NCBI GenBank assembly: GCA_016790395.1
Contig: JAEUPH010000266.1
Span: 1 to 43,917, forward strand
Direction of reading: 5' to 3'
Origin: Rubrivivax sp.
Lineage (GTDB): Bacteria; Pseudomonadota; Gammaproteobacteria; Burkholderiales; Burkholderiaceae_C
DNA: 43,917 nucleotides
Shown here: positions 15,324-25,900 of the stretch, in pieces
Numbering within the stretch: position 1 is the first letter of the stretch
Layout: each line of letters starts with the position of its first letter
Program-made: the position numbers and the translations under genes
The notes under the pieces: model-generated
Seen by the model: the letters and a program-made list of their open reading frames with translations, nothing else
Database searches by the model: none
What the model was told of the DNA's origin: nothing

Positions 15324-16877
15324 TCAGAGGGCTTTTCGCAGGCTCGCCGGCGCGATCTTCAGCGCTTCCCGGTACTTGGCCACCGTGCGCCGCGCCACCT
15401 GGATGCCCTGCTCTTCCAGCATGTCGCTGATCTGGCTGTCCGACAGCGGCTTCTTCGTGTCTTCGGCCGTCACGAACTGCTGGATCAGCGCGCGCACGGC
15501 CGTGCTGCTGGCATTGCCGCCGGCTTCGGTGTTGAGGCTGCTGCCGAAGAAGTACTTCAGCTCGTAGGTGCCCTGCGGCGTGGCCATGTACTTGGCCGTG
15601 GTGACCCGCGAGATGGTGCTTTCGTGCAGGCCCAGTTCGTCGGCGATCTCGCGCAGCACCAGCGGCTTCATGGCGATGGCGCCGTGAGTGAAGAAGGCCT
15701 TCTGGCGCTCCACGATGGCCTTGCTGACGCGCAGGATGGTGTCGAAGCGCTGCTGGATGTTCTTCACGAACCAGCGTGCCTCCTGCAGGCGGGAGCCGAG
15801 CGTGGCGGCACCACCGGCCCCGGCCGCGCCGCCGCGCTGGCCGCGCACGGCCTGGGCATAGAGATCGTTGATGCGCAGCTTGGGCATCACCTCGGGATTG
15901 AGCATCACGGACAAGCCGCGGCCGGTCTTGCGCACGATGACGTCGGGCACCACGATGGTGGCTTCGGCGTCCGAGAAAGGCCGGCCGGGCTTGGGCTCGC
16001 AGACGCGGATCATGGCCTGCGCCTGGCGCACCAGGGCCTCGTCGGCGCCCGTCAAGGCCGCGATGCGCCGGAAGTCCCGACGGGCCAGCAGTTCCAGGTA
16101 CTGCGTCGCGACGCGCAGGGCCAGCTGCCGCGCCGCACTCTTGGGTTGCTGCCTGAGCTGGATGCACAGGCACTCGCCGAGATTGCGCGCGCCCACGCCC
16201 GCGGGCTCCAGGCTCTGCAGCCATTTCAGCGCGCACTGCAGGCGGTCCAGCAACTCGGCGCGGCCGTCTTCGTCGGCGCCGACCATCTCGGCCAGGCGCT
16301 CGGCGATCTCTTCCAGCGGGTCAGCCAGGTAGCCGTCGCCGTCCAGCGACTCGATCAGCACCGTCAGCACGGTGCGGTCTTCGTCGGACAGGCGCATGCC
16401 CAGCACCTGCTGGCGCAGGTGGTCCTCCAGCGTGCCGCTGGCGGCGCGGCGGTCCTGCGCCTCCATGTCCTCGCCGTCGCCGCTGCCGCTGGCCGAGGAG
16501 GTGCTGGACGGCGTCTCGCGGATGCCGTCGAAGTCGTCGCCTTCGGTACCGTTCTCCCAGTCGTTGCGCTCGGTGGTGCCGAACTCGTCGCCGCGCAGTT
16601 CGGCGGCACCCTCGCCATCGCCACCGGCGGCTTCGGGCGCCGATTCGGCGTCGCCGGCACTGTCGGCCGGGCGGTCGGCCGTCTGGCGCTCGACGGGCGT
16701 GTCGAAGGGCGTGGGCGGAGCGTCTTCCTCGGCTTCGAGAAAGGGGTTCTGCTCCAGCATCTGGCCCACCTCCTGGTGCAGTTCCAGGGTGGACAGCTGC
16801 AACAGCCGGATGGACTGCTGCAGCTGGGGCGTGAGCGCCAGATGCTGGGAAAGGCGGACCTGTAGCGACGGCTTCAT
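15324..16877 (-). CDS. rpoN: RNA polymerase sigma-54 factor RpoN
   Basis: A 517-residue sigma-54. Region I is glutamine- and leucine-rich (LALTPQLQQSIRLLQLS). An acidic, low-complexity region II follows (about residues 50-140). The core-binding domain comes next, then the helix-turn-helix (HESTISRVTTAKYMATPQG). The RpoN box (ARRTVAKYREAL) near the C-terminus contacts the -24 element. It needs AAA+ activators, one of which (FisR-like) is encoded at 34122. Gene order lptA-lptB-rpoN is standard in proteobacteria, but an RNA methyltransferase replaces the usual hpf/ptsN downstream. Confidence 0.97.
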   Translation of the reverse strand: MKPSLQVRLSQHLALTPQLQQSIRLLQLSTLELHQEVGQMLEQNPFLEAEEDAPPTPFDTPVERQTADRPADSAGDAESAPEAAGGDGEGAAELRGDEFGTTERNDWENGTEGDDFDGIRETPSSTSSASGSGDGEDMEAQDRRAASGTLEDHLRQQVLGMRLSDEDRTVLTVLIESLDGDGYLADPLEEIAERLAEMVGADEDGRAELLDRLQCALKWLQSLEPAGVGARNLGECLCIQLRQQPKSAARQLALRVATQYLELLARRDFRRIAALTGADEALVRQAQAMIRVCEPKPGRPFSDAEATIVVPDVIVRKTGRGLSVMLNPEVMPKLRINDLYAQAVRGQRGGAAGAGGAATLGSRLQEARWFVKNIQQRFDTILRVSKAIVERQKAFFTHGAIAMKPLVLREIADELGLHESTISRVTTAKYMATPQGTYELKYFFGSSLNTEAGGNASSTAVRALIQQFVTAEDTKKPLSDSQISDMLEEQGIQVARRTVAKYREALKIAPASLRKAL

Positions 16878-16897
16878 GTTCTTGTTCTCTGGCCGGA

Positions 16898-17665
16898 CTA
16901 CATCCTGAAGTTCTCGCCGAGGTAGACCTTGCGGACTTCGGCATTGGCGACGATCTCTGAAGGCGTGCCTTCGGCCAGCACGCGGCCGTCGCTGATGATG
17001 TAGGCGCGGTCGCAGATGCCCAGGGTCTCGCGCACGTTGTGGTCGGTGATGAGCACGCCGATGCCGCGTGAGCGCAGGAACTTGATGATCTTCTGGATCT
17101 CGATGACGGCGATGGGGTCCACGCCGGCGAAGGGCTCGTCGAGCAGGATGAAGCGGGGCTGCGTGGCCAGTGCGCGGGCGATCTCCACGCGGCGGCGCTC
17201 ACCGCCCGAGAGCGCCGGCGCCGGCGAGTCGCGGAGCTTCTCGATCGACAGGTCGGCCAGCAGCTGCTGCAGCAGTTCGTCGATGCGCGCCGTGCCCAGC
17301 GGCCGGCCGTCGGGCCCGAGCTGCAGTTCCAGCACCGCGCGGATGTTCTCCGCCACCGTGAGCTTGCGGAAGATGGACGCTTCCTGCGGCAGGTAGGACA
17401 GCCCCAGCCGCGAGCGACGGTGGATGGGCAGACGCTCAACGGGCTGGCCGTCGATGCGGATCTCGCCGTCGTCGGCACGGACCAGGCCGACGACCATGTA
17501 GAAGGTCGTCGTCTTGCCCGCGCCGTTGGGCCCGAGCAGGCCCACCACCTCGCCGGCGCCCACCGCCAGGTGCACGTCCTTGACGACCATGCGCGCGCCG
17601 TAGCTCTTCTGCAGGCGCTCGGCCTCGAGCCGGCTGTTGGCCACCGCGGCACCGGGAGCCAGCAT
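16898..17665 (-). CDS. lptB: LptB, LPS export ABC transporter ATP-binding protein
   Basis: A 255-residue ABC ATPase. The Walker [10 protein letters not shown] is at about residues 44-52, the Q-loop lies in YLPQEASIF, the signature is [15 protein letters not shown], the Walker B is [13 protein letters not shown] and the switch histidine is in [10 protein letters not shown]. The [14 protein letters not shown] segment is characteristic of LptB. It powers LptFG to extract lipopolysaccharide from the inner membrane. The start overlaps the lptA stop by one base (TGATG); rpoN follows 20 bases downstream. Confidence 0.96.
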   Translation of the reverse strand: MLAPGAAVANSRLEAERLQKSYGARMVVKDVHLAVGAGEVVGLLGPNGAGKTTTFYMVVGLVRADDGEIRIDGQPVERLPIHRRSRLGLSYLPQEASIFRKLTVAENIRAVLELQLGPDGRPLGTARIDELLQQLLADLSIEKLRDSPAPALSGGERRRVEIARALATQPRFILLDEPFAGVDPIAVIEIQKIIKFLRSRGIGVLITDHNVRETLGICDRAYIISDGRVLAEGTPSEIVANAEVRKVYLGENFRM

Positions 17666-18282
17666 CAGCGCTTGTCCTCCAGCGTGCGGCTGGGCAGCAG
17701 CGGCGCCGAGGCCGATGCCGGCGGCGCGCTCGCCGCGCCCTCGGCACGCGGGCTCAGCGTCAGGCGCACGCGGCCACCCGGGTTGGCGGCGGAGCTGGCG
17801 CCGCCTTCGACGCGGAAGACCTCGGCCACGTTGTCCCAGACGATGGTGGCGCCGTTGATGTCGTCGGCCACCACGCCGGCGCGGAGGCGGCGCACCGAGC
17901 TGTTGCCCACCAGGCGCAGCGTGTCGGCGCGGCCGTCGAAGTCGATGCGGTCGGCGGTGCCTTCGACGACCTCTTCGCCCGGGCCGTCGCGCTTCTGGCG
18001 CCAGCTGGCGGGCTTGCCCGGCGCTCCGATGGCGCTGGCGGCCCGGTAGCCGTCGGGCGTTTCGCGCAGCTCGATGCGGTCGCCGCGCAGCACCATGGTG
18101 CCCTGCACGATGACGGCGTTGCCGTTGAGCACGGTCACCTGGCGCTGCAGGTCGAAGGTGGAACCCCGCTCGGCCTCGATGATGATGGGCTTGCTGCGGT
18201 CGGCCCGCTCGGCCAGCGCCGCGGGCCCGGCTAGCCCGGACAGGGCGGTCAGCGCGAGGAGGAGGGTGTTGCGGCGCAGCAT
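17665..18282 (-). CDS. lptA: LptA, periplasmic LPS transport protein
   Basis: A 205-residue protein with a signal peptide ([24 protein letters not shown]) and an OstA-like beta-jellyroll: [26 protein letters not shown]... continues through [22 protein letters not shown] to [14 protein letters not shown]. LptA forms the periplasmic bridge for lipopolysaccharide. The ATG at 18282 gives a proper signal peptide; longer in-frame starts do not. The C-terminal 30 residues are Ala/Ser/Pro-rich, which may be a flexible tail. lptC, usually next to lptA, is not adjacent here. Confidence 0.93.
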   Translation of the reverse strand: MLRRNTLLLALTALSGLAGPAALAERADRSKPIIIEAERGSTFDLQRQVTVLNGNAVIVQGTMVLRGDRIELRETPDGYRAASAIGAPGKPASWRQKRDGPGEEVVEGTADRIDFDGRADTLRLVGNSSVRRLRAGVVADDINGATIVWDNVAEVFRVEGGASSAANPGGRVRLTLSPRAEGAASAPPASASAPLLPSRTLEDKR

Positions 18283-18292
18283 GAATTCGGCA

Positions 18293-18326
18293 CGGAACTT
18301 GCAGATCATTCTAGCCACAAGTTCCG
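18293..18326. promoter_or_regulatory. Perfect 9-bp inverted repeat CGGAACTTG-N16-CAAGTTCCG upstream of lptA
   Basis: The arms (18293-18301 and 18318-18326) are exact complements, separated by 16 bases containing TAGAAT on the minus strand. Each arm contains GGAACTT, the -35 hexamer recognised by RpoE-type envelope-stress sigma factors, pointing inward from both sides. It ends 11 bases before the lptA start. I could not find an RpoE -10 at the normal spacing, so a repressor or activator dimer site is equally possible. Confidence 0.5.
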
Positions 18327-18356
18327 CGCCGAAGGTGCGGCCGGGTCGTGAAATCA

Positions 18357-18377
18357 CGCCGGCTGACGAGGCCGGCG
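18357..18377 (-). terminator. Possible terminator hairpin after dsbA
   Basis: CGCCGGC-N7-GCCGGCG forms a 7-bp GC stem just after the dsbA stop, followed on the minus strand by TGATTTCA. The T-run is poor, so this may only slow transcription. Confidence 0.4.
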
Positions 18378-18387
18378 CAGCAGCGGA

Positions 18388-19035
18388 TCAACCGCCCTGG
18401 CGCACCCTGTTGATCAGGAAGTCGGTGACGGCCAGGGCCCGCTCGTGGCTGCCGGCCAGGGTGGCGCCCGTGTAGAAGCGGCCGTGGATGCCCAGGGCCG
18501 GCACGCCGTCGATCTTGTACCCGTTGGACAGGGTCTTGCCGCGGCTGACCTTGTTGTTCACGGCAAACGAACGCCAGGCTTCCGTGAACTTCGCCCCGTC
18601 CACCCCCAGGCTGGTGATGAAGGCGGTGATGTCGGCTTCGCTGTTGATGCGCTTGTTCTCGACGTGGATGGCGGTGAAGATCTTGTGCTGCAGCGCCTCG
18701 CGCTGGCCGATCTCCTCCAGCGCGTAGAACAGCTTCTGGTGCTCCACCGGGCCGATGTAGCCGAAGGGCATCTGGCGGAAGGCCACGTCGGCCGGCAGCC
18801 GCTTGGCCCAGGGCGTGATGATGGGCTCGAGGGCGAAGCAGTGCGGGCAGCCGTACCAGAAGAACTCGATGACCTCGACCTTCTTGCCCGCAGGAAGGCT
18901 GGTGGCCACCGGCGTGCTGAGCTTGACGTAGTGCTTGCCCTCTTCAGGCGCGCCGCCTTGTGCGCGCGCCGAGCCCGCCAGGGCCAGGCCGAGGCCGGCG
19001 CCGGCCAGTTGCTTGGAAAAATCGCGCCGATCCAT
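18388..19035 (-). CDS. dsbA: DsbA, periplasmic thiol:disulfide oxidoreductase
   Basis: A 215-residue thioredoxin-fold protein with a signal peptide that starts MDRRDFSKQ, which is twin-arginine-like, and ends at SARA. The active site CPHC lies in EFFWYGCPHCFALEP (around residues 59-73), and the cis-proline loop is VPALG. It introduces disulfides into exported proteins. AAAGGGATTCC precedes the ATG. The order argS, SPOR protein, dsbA is common in Burkholderiales. Confidence 0.95.
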   Translation of the reverse strand: MDRRDFSKQLAGAGLGLALAGSARAQGGAPEEGKHYVKLSTPVATSLPAGKKVEVIEFFWYGCPHCFALEPIITPWAKRLPADVAFRQMPFGYIGPVEHQKLFYALEEIGQREALQHKIFTAIHVENKRINSEADITAFITSLGVDGAKFTEAWRSFAVNNKVSRGKTLSNGYKIDGVPALGIHGRFYTGATLAGSHERALAVTDFLINRVRQGG

Positions 19036-19114
19036 GGAATCCCTTTCTAGATGACGAAGTGTTCGCCGCCGGTGGAGTGTCGCGGAAGACCGCGAGTTCC
19101 GCCGGTGACGGTGA

Positions 19115-19732
19115 TCAAGGCTTCTCGACGCGCACGATCTGCGCTTCGACGCTCTGTTCCTGCAGTCTCACCTGCAACCCGTCGGCCTCTTCGCGCGTGG
19201 AGAACGGCCCCAGGCGCACGCGGTAGACGGTGCGGCCCGCCTGATCGCGCTCGGAGATCTTGGCCTGCTGGCCCATCAGCGCCAGCTTGGCGCGCTGCTG
19301 CTCGGCGTCTTCCTGCCGCGTGAAGGCGCCCGCCTGGACGAAGAAGACGAAGGCGTCGGCCACCGCGCGGGCGGGCGCGCTGGCCGGCGGTACGGCACCG
19401 CCGGCAAGGATGGCGGCCGGGTCGCGCCCGGGGGCTGGCCGGGGCGGCTCGGTCACTGGCCCCGCTGCCGCCGCCGAAGCCGCCGCCACGGCACCGGACG
19501 CTGCCGAGGCCGGCCGAGCCACCGGCTTGCCGCCCAGCGGCGCGTTCGGGTCCCAGGTGCGGTTGCGTTCGGCCTCGGCCTTGTCCTGTTCGGCGGTGCG
19601 CTGGGGCACCTTGTCGACGAAGGGCACCGGTGCCTTCGTGATGTACAGCGCCACTGCCAGCGCGATGGCCAGGCCCACCAGCAGGCCGACGACCAGGCCC
19701 ATCACGAAGCCCCCGCGTTGCGACAGCTTCAT
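19115..19732 (-). CDS. SPOR-domain protein (FtsN-like)
   Basis: A 205-residue protein with a short cytoplasmic start, one membrane helix ([21 protein letters not shown], residues about 9-29), an Ala/Pro-rich periplasmic linker and a C-terminal SPOR domain. The domain runs from [23 protein letters not shown] through [25 protein letters not shown] domains bind denuded septal peptidoglycan, so the protein is expected at the division site. Its ATG overlaps the argS stop (ATGA). A role like FtsN is inferred from architecture only. Confidence 0.88.
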   Translation of the reverse strand: MKLSQRGGFVMGLVVGLLVGLAIALAVALYITKAPVPFVDKVPQRTAEQDKAEAERNRTWDPNAPLGGKPVARPASAASGAVAAASAAAAGPVTEPPRPAPGRDPAAILAGGAVPPASAPARAVADAFVFFVQAGAFTRQEDAEQQRAKLALMGQQAKISERDQAGRTVYRVRLGPFSTREEADGLQVRLQEQSVEAQIVRVEKP

Positions 19733-21432
19733 GCCGTGGCCTCCTCGACGCCAACTTCGCGCGCCATGCTCTCGGGCGCCGAGACGCCCAGCACCGCCAG
19801 CGCGTTGCGCAGCACCTGGGCCGTGGCGGCCAGCAGCGCCATGCGGGCCCGCGCCAGCGGCGCGTCGTCCACCAGGAAGCGCTCTGCGGCGTAGTAGCTG
19901 TGGAACGCGGCAGCCACGTCGCGCAGGTAGAAGGCCACGTCGTGCGGCGCCAGTTCGGCCGCGGCGCGGGTCAGCATTTCGGGGAACTCCGCCAGCTTGA
20001 GCATCAGCGCGCCCTCGGTGGGCGCGGTCAGCAGGGTCAGGTCGGCGCCCGCGAAGTCGCGCTCGCCGGTGTAGTTCGCCAGCACCGAGCAGATGCGGGC
20101 ATGGGCGTACTGCACGTAGAAGACCGGGTTCTCGTCGTTGGCCTTCAGCGCCAGGTCGATGTCGAACACGAACTCGGTGTCGGCCTTGCGGCTGATGAGG
20201 AAGAAGCGCACCGCGTCGCGGCTGGTCCAGTCGATGAGGTCGCGCAGCGTCACGTAGCTGCCGGCGCGCTTGGAGATCTTCACCTCCTCGCCGCCCTTCA
20301 TCACCGTCACCATCTTGTGCAGCACGTAGTCGGGGTAGCCCGCGGGGATGCCCACGCCCGCGGCCTGCAGGCCGCCGCGGACGCGGGCGATGGTGCCGTG
20401 GTGGTCGGTGCCCTGCACGTTGATGACCTTGGTGAAGCCGCGCTCCCACTTGTTGATGTGGTAGGCGACGTCGGGCAGGAAGTAGGTGTAGCTGCCGTCG
20501 GACTTGCGCATCACGCGGTCCTTGTCGTCGCCGTAGTCGGTGGTGCGCAGCCACAGTGCGCCGCCGTCCTCGAAGGTCTTGCCGCTGGCGATCAGGCGCT
20601 TCACCGTGTCTTCCACGCGGCCGTCGGTGTAGAGGCTGCTTTCGAGGAAGTAGTTGTCGAAGCGCACGTCGAAGGCGCGCAGGTCCAGGTCCTGTTCGTG
20701 GCGCAGGTAGGCCACGGCGAACTGGCGGATGCTGTCCAGGTCCTGCACGTCACCGCTGGCGGTGAAGGCGCGGTCGTCGGCGTGCACCGTGCTCTTGGCG
20801 AGGAAGTCGGCGGCGATGTCGGCGATGTAGTCGCCGTTGTAGGCCGCCTCGGGCCAGCCGGCGTCGCCGGGCTTCAGGCCCTTCAGGCGCAGCTGGGTGC
20901 TGTTGGCCAGCGTGGCGATCTGCACGCCGGCATCGTTGTAATAGAACTCGCGCGTGACGTTGAAGCCTTGGGTCTCGAACAGCCGGCACAGCGAGTCGCC
21001 CAGCGCCGCCTGGCGGCCGTGGCCCACGTGCAGCGGGCCGGTGGGGTTGGCGGAGACGAACTCCACCATCACGCGCTGGCCATTGGCGGCCTGGCGGCCA
21101 TAACACTCGGCGCCGGCCAGCACCTCGGTCACCACGGCCTGCTTGGCCGCGGCCGACAGGCGCAGGTTGATGAAACCCGGGCCGGCAATCTCCAGCGCCT
21201 GCACCCAGCGCTGCACCGCAGGCTGCGTCTGCAGCGCGGCCACCAGCGCCTGCGCGACCTCGCGCGGCGGCTTCTTCAGCGCCTTGGCCAGGCCCATGGC
21301 GGCGGTGATGGCCAGGTCGCCGTGGGCGGCCTGCTTGGGGGTCTCGAAAGCTGCCGGCGGTGCCGCATCGCCGGCGAGTGCGGCCAGTGCCTGTGTGAGC
21401 GCCTGACGCAACTCTTGCTTGGCTTGGATCAT
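19729..21432 (-). CDS. argS: Arginyl-tRNA synthetase
   Basis: A 567-residue class I synthetase. The HIGH signature is HVGHGR in [22 protein letters not shown], and the KMSKS-like motif is KISKRAG in [18 protein letters not shown]. The C-terminal anticodon-binding DALR domain ends in [24 protein letters not shown]. It charges tRNA-Arg. It heads the minus-strand run argS-SPOR-dsbA. A TAGAAT hexamer just upstream of its ATG could be a -10 element. Confidence 0.97.
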   Translation of the reverse strand: MIQAKQELRQALTQALAALAGDAAPPAAFETPKQAAHGDLAITAAMGLAKALKKPPREVAQALVAALQTQPAVQRWVQALEIAGPGFINLRLSAAAKQAVVTEVLAGAECYGRQAANGQRVMVEFVSANPTGPLHVGHGRQAALGDSLCRLFETQGFNVTREFYYNDAGVQIATLANSTQLRLKGLKPGDAGWPEAAYNGDYIADIAADFLAKSTVHADDRAFTASGDVQDLDSIRQFAVAYLRHEQDLDLRAFDVRFDNYFLESSLYTDGRVEDTVKRLIASGKTFEDGGALWLRTTDYGDDKDRVMRKSDGSYTYFLPDVAYHINKWERGFTKVINVQGTDHHGTIARVRGGLQAAGVGIPAGYPDYVLHKMVTVMKGGEEVKISKRAGSYVTLRDLIDWTSRDAVRFFLISRKADTEFVFDIDLALKANDENPVFYVQYAHARICSVLANYTGERDFAGADLTLLTAPTEGALMLKLAEFPEMLTRAAAELAPHDVAFYLRDVAAAFHSYYAAERFLVDDAPLARARMALLAATAQVLRNALAVLGVSAPESMAREVGVEEATA

Positions 21433-21466
21433 CGTGCGATTCTACGTTTGGCCCCCAGGGCGGCTG

Positions 21467-21478
21467 GTCCGGCCGGAC
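21467..21478. promoter_or_regulatory. 12-bp perfect palindrome between argS and the kinase gene
   Basis: GTCCGGCCGGAC is self-complementary and lies 35 bases upstream of argS and 107 bases upstream of the kinase gene. It may be an operator, but in DNA this GC-rich it can also occur by chance. Confidence 0.3.
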
Positions 21479-21584
21479 AGGCGCGAACTGACGCCCGAAG
21501 GCCCGCTTCATCGGGGCATCGGCAGGCGGGGCCGGCCCCACCATCACGGCACCTGCGCCGCCGCCGCGTGACGCCGACATCGCC

Positions 21585-22937
21585 ATGCCTCCACCCCAAG
21601 CCGCCACCGCCCAGCCCGCTGCCGCCCTGCCTGCGCACATCGGCAAGTACCGCGTGAAGGCCAAGATCGGCGAAGGCGCGACGAGCGAGGTCTTTCTCGC
21701 GCACGACCCCTTCCGCGACTGCAACGTGGCCATCAAGCGCGTGCGCCTGGGCATGGTGCCGGAATCGCGCGAAACGCATTTCCAGCGCCGCTTCTTCGCT
21801 GCCGAGGCAGCCCTGGTGGGCCGGCTGAACCACCCGAACGTGGTGCAGATCCTGGACGCCGTGGACGACGACACAGCGCCCTACCTGGTGATGGAGTACG
21901 TCAGCGGCGTGACGCTGCGCCGCTACTGCCGCGCCGACCACCTGTTGCCGCTGCCGCAGATCATCGAGATCGGCTTCAAGTGCGCCATGGCGCTGGGCTA
22001 CTGCTGGAAGCAGGGGCTGATCCACCGCGACGTGAAGCCCGCCAACCTGCTGGTGGTGGCCGACGGCGACCGCATCGCCGAGGTGAAGGTCACCGACTTC
22101 GGCAGCGTCTTCAACCAGGGCGCCGACCACACGCAGATCTACCGCGTTGGCAGCCTGGCCTACATGTCGCCCGAGCAGCTGGACGGCGACATCCTCGACT
22201 GCCGCGCCGACATCTACTCGCTGGCGGCCGTGCTGTACCACCTGATCGCCGGGCGCCCGCCCTTCGACGCGCAGCAGCAGCAGGCGATCATGAACCAGAT
22301 CTACCACGGCACGGCGCCGCCGCTGCACACGCTGCGCGAAGGCGTGCCGCCGGCGCTGCAGGCGCTGATCGAGCAGAGCCTGGCCAAGGAGCGCGAGCTG
22401 CGCCCGGCCACCTGGGACGAGTTCGCGCAGGCGCTGTCCAAGCTGGCCAGCCACGACCTCGCCGAGCGCGGCTCGCTGCAGGAGGTGATGGACAGCGAGC
22501 GCTTCACGCTGCTGCGTTCGCTGGACTTCTTCGCCGGCTTCGGTGACGTGGAGCTGTGGGAGGTGGTGCGCCGCGCGATCTGGAAGCGGCACTCCTTCGG
22601 CGAAGCGCTGTTCAGGAAGGGCGACGAAGGCAACGCCTTCCACATCGTCACGCAGGGCCAGGTGGAGGTCTACCGCGACGGCAAGGCCGTGGCCAGGCTC
22701 GGCGCCGGCTCCACGGTGGGCGAGATGGCCTACCTGGCCCCGAACCCGGAGCTGCGCACGCACACGGTGGACATCCTGGTGGCGCAGCAGGCCACCACGC
22801 TGAGCTTCACGCCGACGACGATGGAGCAGCTGTCGTTGTCCACGCGCCACCTGTTCGACAAGGCGTTCATCGCCGTGCTCGTCAAGCGCCTGCACTCGGC
22901 GCACGAAGCGCTGGCGCATCCGCGACGCATCCTTTGA
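21585..22937 (+). CDS. Serine/threonine protein kinase with C-terminal cyclic-nucleotide-binding domain
   Basis: A 450-residue soluble protein. Residues about 20-285 form a Hanks-type kinase: glycine loop IGEGATSEV, VAIK lysine (K51), HRDVKPANLL catalytic loop (D149), DFG (D171) and SPE in AYMSPEQL. All core catalytic residues are present, so it should be active. Residues about 310-430 form a cNMP-binding fold (FRKGDEGNAFHIVTQGQVEVY, then the cassette GEMAYLAPNPELRTHTV). A cyclic nucleotide could therefore gate the kinase, although ligand-free cNMP folds exist. No transmembrane helix. The SARP-type regulator gene begins 39 bases after its stop and is a natural candidate substrate. Confidence 0.9.
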   Translation: MPPPQAATAQPAAALPAHIGKYRVKAKIGEGATSEVFLAHDPFRDCNVAIKRVRLGMVPESRETHFQRRFFAAEAALVGRLNHPNVVQILDAVDDDTAPYLVMEYVSGVTLRRYCRADHLLPLPQIIEIGFKCAMALGYCWKQGLIHRDVKPANLLVVADGDRIAEVKVTDFGSVFNQGADHTQIYRVGSLAYMSPEQLDGDILDCRADIYSLAAVLYHLIAGRPPFDAQQQQAIMNQIYHGTAPPLHTLREGVPPALQALIEQSLAKERELRPATWDEFAQALSKLASHDLAERGSLQEVMDSERFTLLRSLDFFAGFGDVELWEVVRRAIWKRHSFGEALFRKGDEGNAFHIVTQGQVEVYRDGKAVARLGAGSTVGEMAYLAPNPELRTHTVDILVAQQATTLSFTPTTMEQLSLSTRHLFDKAFIAVLVKRLHSAHEALAHPRRIL

Positions 22938-22976
22938 GGTGCCGCCCGAAGCCGTGGGGCGCGCGATACTTCGCTG

Positions 22977-25900
22977 ATGCATCTGCTGCTGTCCGGCACA
23001 CCACAGCTGCAACTGCCAGACGGTAGCCAGCAGCCCTTGGCGCCCCAGGACGCCGCATTGCTGGCCTGGATTGCCCTGGAAGGCAGCAGCACGCGCGCGC
23101 GCCTGGCCAGCCTGCTGTGGCCGGACAGCCCGGCCGACGCCGCACGCAACTCGCTGCGGCAGCGCCTGTTCAGGCTCAAGCACCAGCTCGGGGACGGGTT
23201 CGACGCGGGGCGCGACCAGGTCGCGCTGAGCCCCGGCACGACGCACGACCTGCAGGACGCCGACGGCGTCCTGGACGGCGTCCAGGGCCTGCCCGGCGGC
23301 CCCTTCGCGGACTGGCTGGCACAGCAGCGCGACCGGCGCCGCCAGCGCATGCGGCAGTCGCTGGCCGAACTGGCCGCGCTGGCCGAGTCGGCGCGGGACT
23401 GGAGCGATGCGCTCTCCCACGCCCAGGAGCTGCTGGCGCTGGACCCGCTGAGCGAAGAGGCCCACCGTCGCATCATCCGACTGCACTACCTCGCCGGTGA
23501 CCGCGCCGCCGCGCTGCTGGCCTTCGACGCCTGCGAGCGACTGCTCAAGGACGAAGTCGGCGTGCGGCCCGACTCGCAGACGCTGGCGCTGCTGCGCCTC
23601 GTGGAACGCGAGGCTCCGGCGGAACCCCTGCGCGCCCCCACCACCGCAGGGGCGGCGCTGCAGCGGCCGCCAGCGGTGGTGGGCCGCGACGACGTGCTGG
23701 CCGCCATGCGGGCCGCCTGGCGGGCCGGCCGGCCGCTGCTGGTGGTCGGCGAGCCGGGCATCGGCAAGTCGCGGCTGCTGGAATCGCTGGTGGAGGGCTG
23801 GACCGGCGCCCTGCTGGTGCGGGCACGGCCGGGAGACGCAGGCGTGCCGCTGGCCCTGGTGGGCCGGCTGCTGGAAGCATTGGAGCGGCAGCATCCGCCG
23901 GTGCGTGCGTGGCCCACCTCGGCCGCCCTGCGCGGCCTGCTCGGCGGCAGCGACCCGGTCACGCCCCCGGCCCTGCCGCGGTCGCCGGCGGTGCCGCTGG
24001 CCGAGCTGCTGGCCACCGCCGCGACCCTGCCGCAAGCGCCTGCCCTCGTGTTCGACGACTGGCAGTTCGCCGATGGCGCCAGCGTGGAACTGCTCGCCCC
24101 GCTGTTCGCGTCGGTCGCGGCGCTGCGCTTCGCCGTGGCCTCGCGCAGTGGGGGCGGTGCGCCGTCCGAGGGACGCCTGGCCGCGCTGCAGCGCAGCGGA
24201 CATTTCACCTGCCTGACACTCGGCCCGCTGACGGCGGACGACCTGTCCGCGCTGGTGGCCGACCTGGTGCCGAAGGTGGCCCGCCCGGGCCCGCTGGCGG
24301 AGGCGCTGGTCCAGCGCATCGGCGGCAACCCGCTCTACGTGCTGGAAGCCCTTCGCCAGCTCACCGACGCGGGGCTGCCCCTCGAGCCCCAGCATGTGGC
24401 AGCGCCGCTGCACGTGAAGTCTCTGGTGGCGGAACGGCTGTCGCAGCTGCCCGGGCCGGCGCGCCAATTGCTGCAGCTGGCGGCCGTGGCGGGCGGCGAC
24501 TTCTGTGTCGAACTGGCCGAAAGCGTCACCGGCCGCAGCGCGCTGGAGTTGGCCGAAGCCTGGGGCTGGCTGGAGCGACAGGGCGTGTTCGGCCGCCATG
24601 GCACGGCCCACGATGTGCACGCGGAGGTGGCCGTGGAACAGCTGCCGCGGCCCATCGCCCGCGTTCTGCACGCCCGCGTCGCGGCCTGGCTGGAAGGACG
24701 CAGCCGGCCGGCCCCGCCCGAACCGGCGCGCGTGGCGGGCCACTGGCAGGCCGCCGGCGAGGCGCAGCGCGCTTCGCCGCACTGGGAGGCCGCAGCCCGT
24801 CTGGCCTGGCACGCCGCACGGCCGGACGAGGCCTTCGATTTCTTCGGCCGCGCGGCCGCATGGCACCTCGACCACGGCGATGCAGCCGCGGCCTTCGATC
24901 TCTGGTTCGACTGCGCCGATGCCATGGCCGAGGTGGGCACGCCGGCGCTGGGCGCACGCTGCCTCACCGAACTCGAACGACTGGCGCACGACCACCGCCA
25001 CCGCCTGCGGCTGCGCATGCAACGTGCGCTGCTGGACTTCACCCGCGGCGACGGCGCCGCGCTGCACGCCCAGGCGGCGGCGATGCTGGCCGAAGCGCTT
25101 GCGCTCGACGACCTCCGGGTCGAATCCGAGTGCCGCTTCGCGCTGGCCCGCGACGCGTCCGACAACGGCCGCTTCGAGGAGGCGCAACAACAACTCTCGG
25201 CCTGCGAAGCACGCCTGCGGGCGGCTGGCGACACGCGGCGCGCCCTGGCCATCGCTGCATCGGCGACGCTGCTGCTCGGGCTGCGAGGTCACCCGCGCGA
25301 AGCCGTGCCCGCTCTGCAGCGCATGCAGCCCCTGCTGTCGCAACAGCAGGACGTGGCCACCGGTCTCGTGGTCGGGGCGTCGCTGGCGCTGCAGCGCCTG
25401 CGCCTGGGCGAGGTGGAACTCGCGCTGGCCGAGGCCGGCCGGGTGCGCGAGGTCCTGCTGGCGTCGGCGGTGGGACCGGGCGACGTGCTGGTGATCCTGC
25501 GCAGCCTGCTCGAAACGCTGCGCTGGGCCGGCCGCTTCGGCGAGGCGCTGGCACTCGACGAGGCCTGCAGCACCCGTCTGGCCGGCCTGGGCCGCTACCG
25601 CGGCGCCCGACGCAGCAGCGCGGCCTTGATGCTGGCGCTGGGCCGCGCCGACCTGGGGCAGGCGCTGCTGCAGGACCAGAACGAGCCCGAGGCGCTGCCG
25701 CAGCGGGAACGCCTGCGGCTGCTGCTGCTGCGCGCCCAGTTGGCCCTCAGCACCGACCGGGCTGCCGACTGGCCGCAGGAGGCGCTCGACCAGCAGGATC
25801 TTCCCTTGGCCGCCGAATGGGCGCTCTGGTCAGGCCTGGTGCCGTGCAGCCCCTGGCCGGCGGCAGACCTGGGCCGTGTGCTGCACGAGTGCCGGGACGC

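Noticed and set aside
14113..16236. A 707-codon reading of the methyltransferase frame extending into rpoN
   Set aside because: The first 300 codons overlap rpoN in another frame and read as low-complexity sequence. The GTG at 15321, two bases after the rpoN stop, is the sensible start.
18282..18330. Classical RpoE promoter for lptA
   Set aside because: The GGAACTT -35 core is present, but the TCTGC that could serve as -10 is only 13 bases away, against about 16 in known RpoE promoters.
21429..25343. A 1304-codon open frame antisense to the kinase and SARP genes
   Set aside because: Its composition is Arg/Gln/His-rich low-complexity sequence, typical of the shadow frame of high-GC genes. 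The plus-strand frames carry clear kinase and BTAD/AAA motifs.
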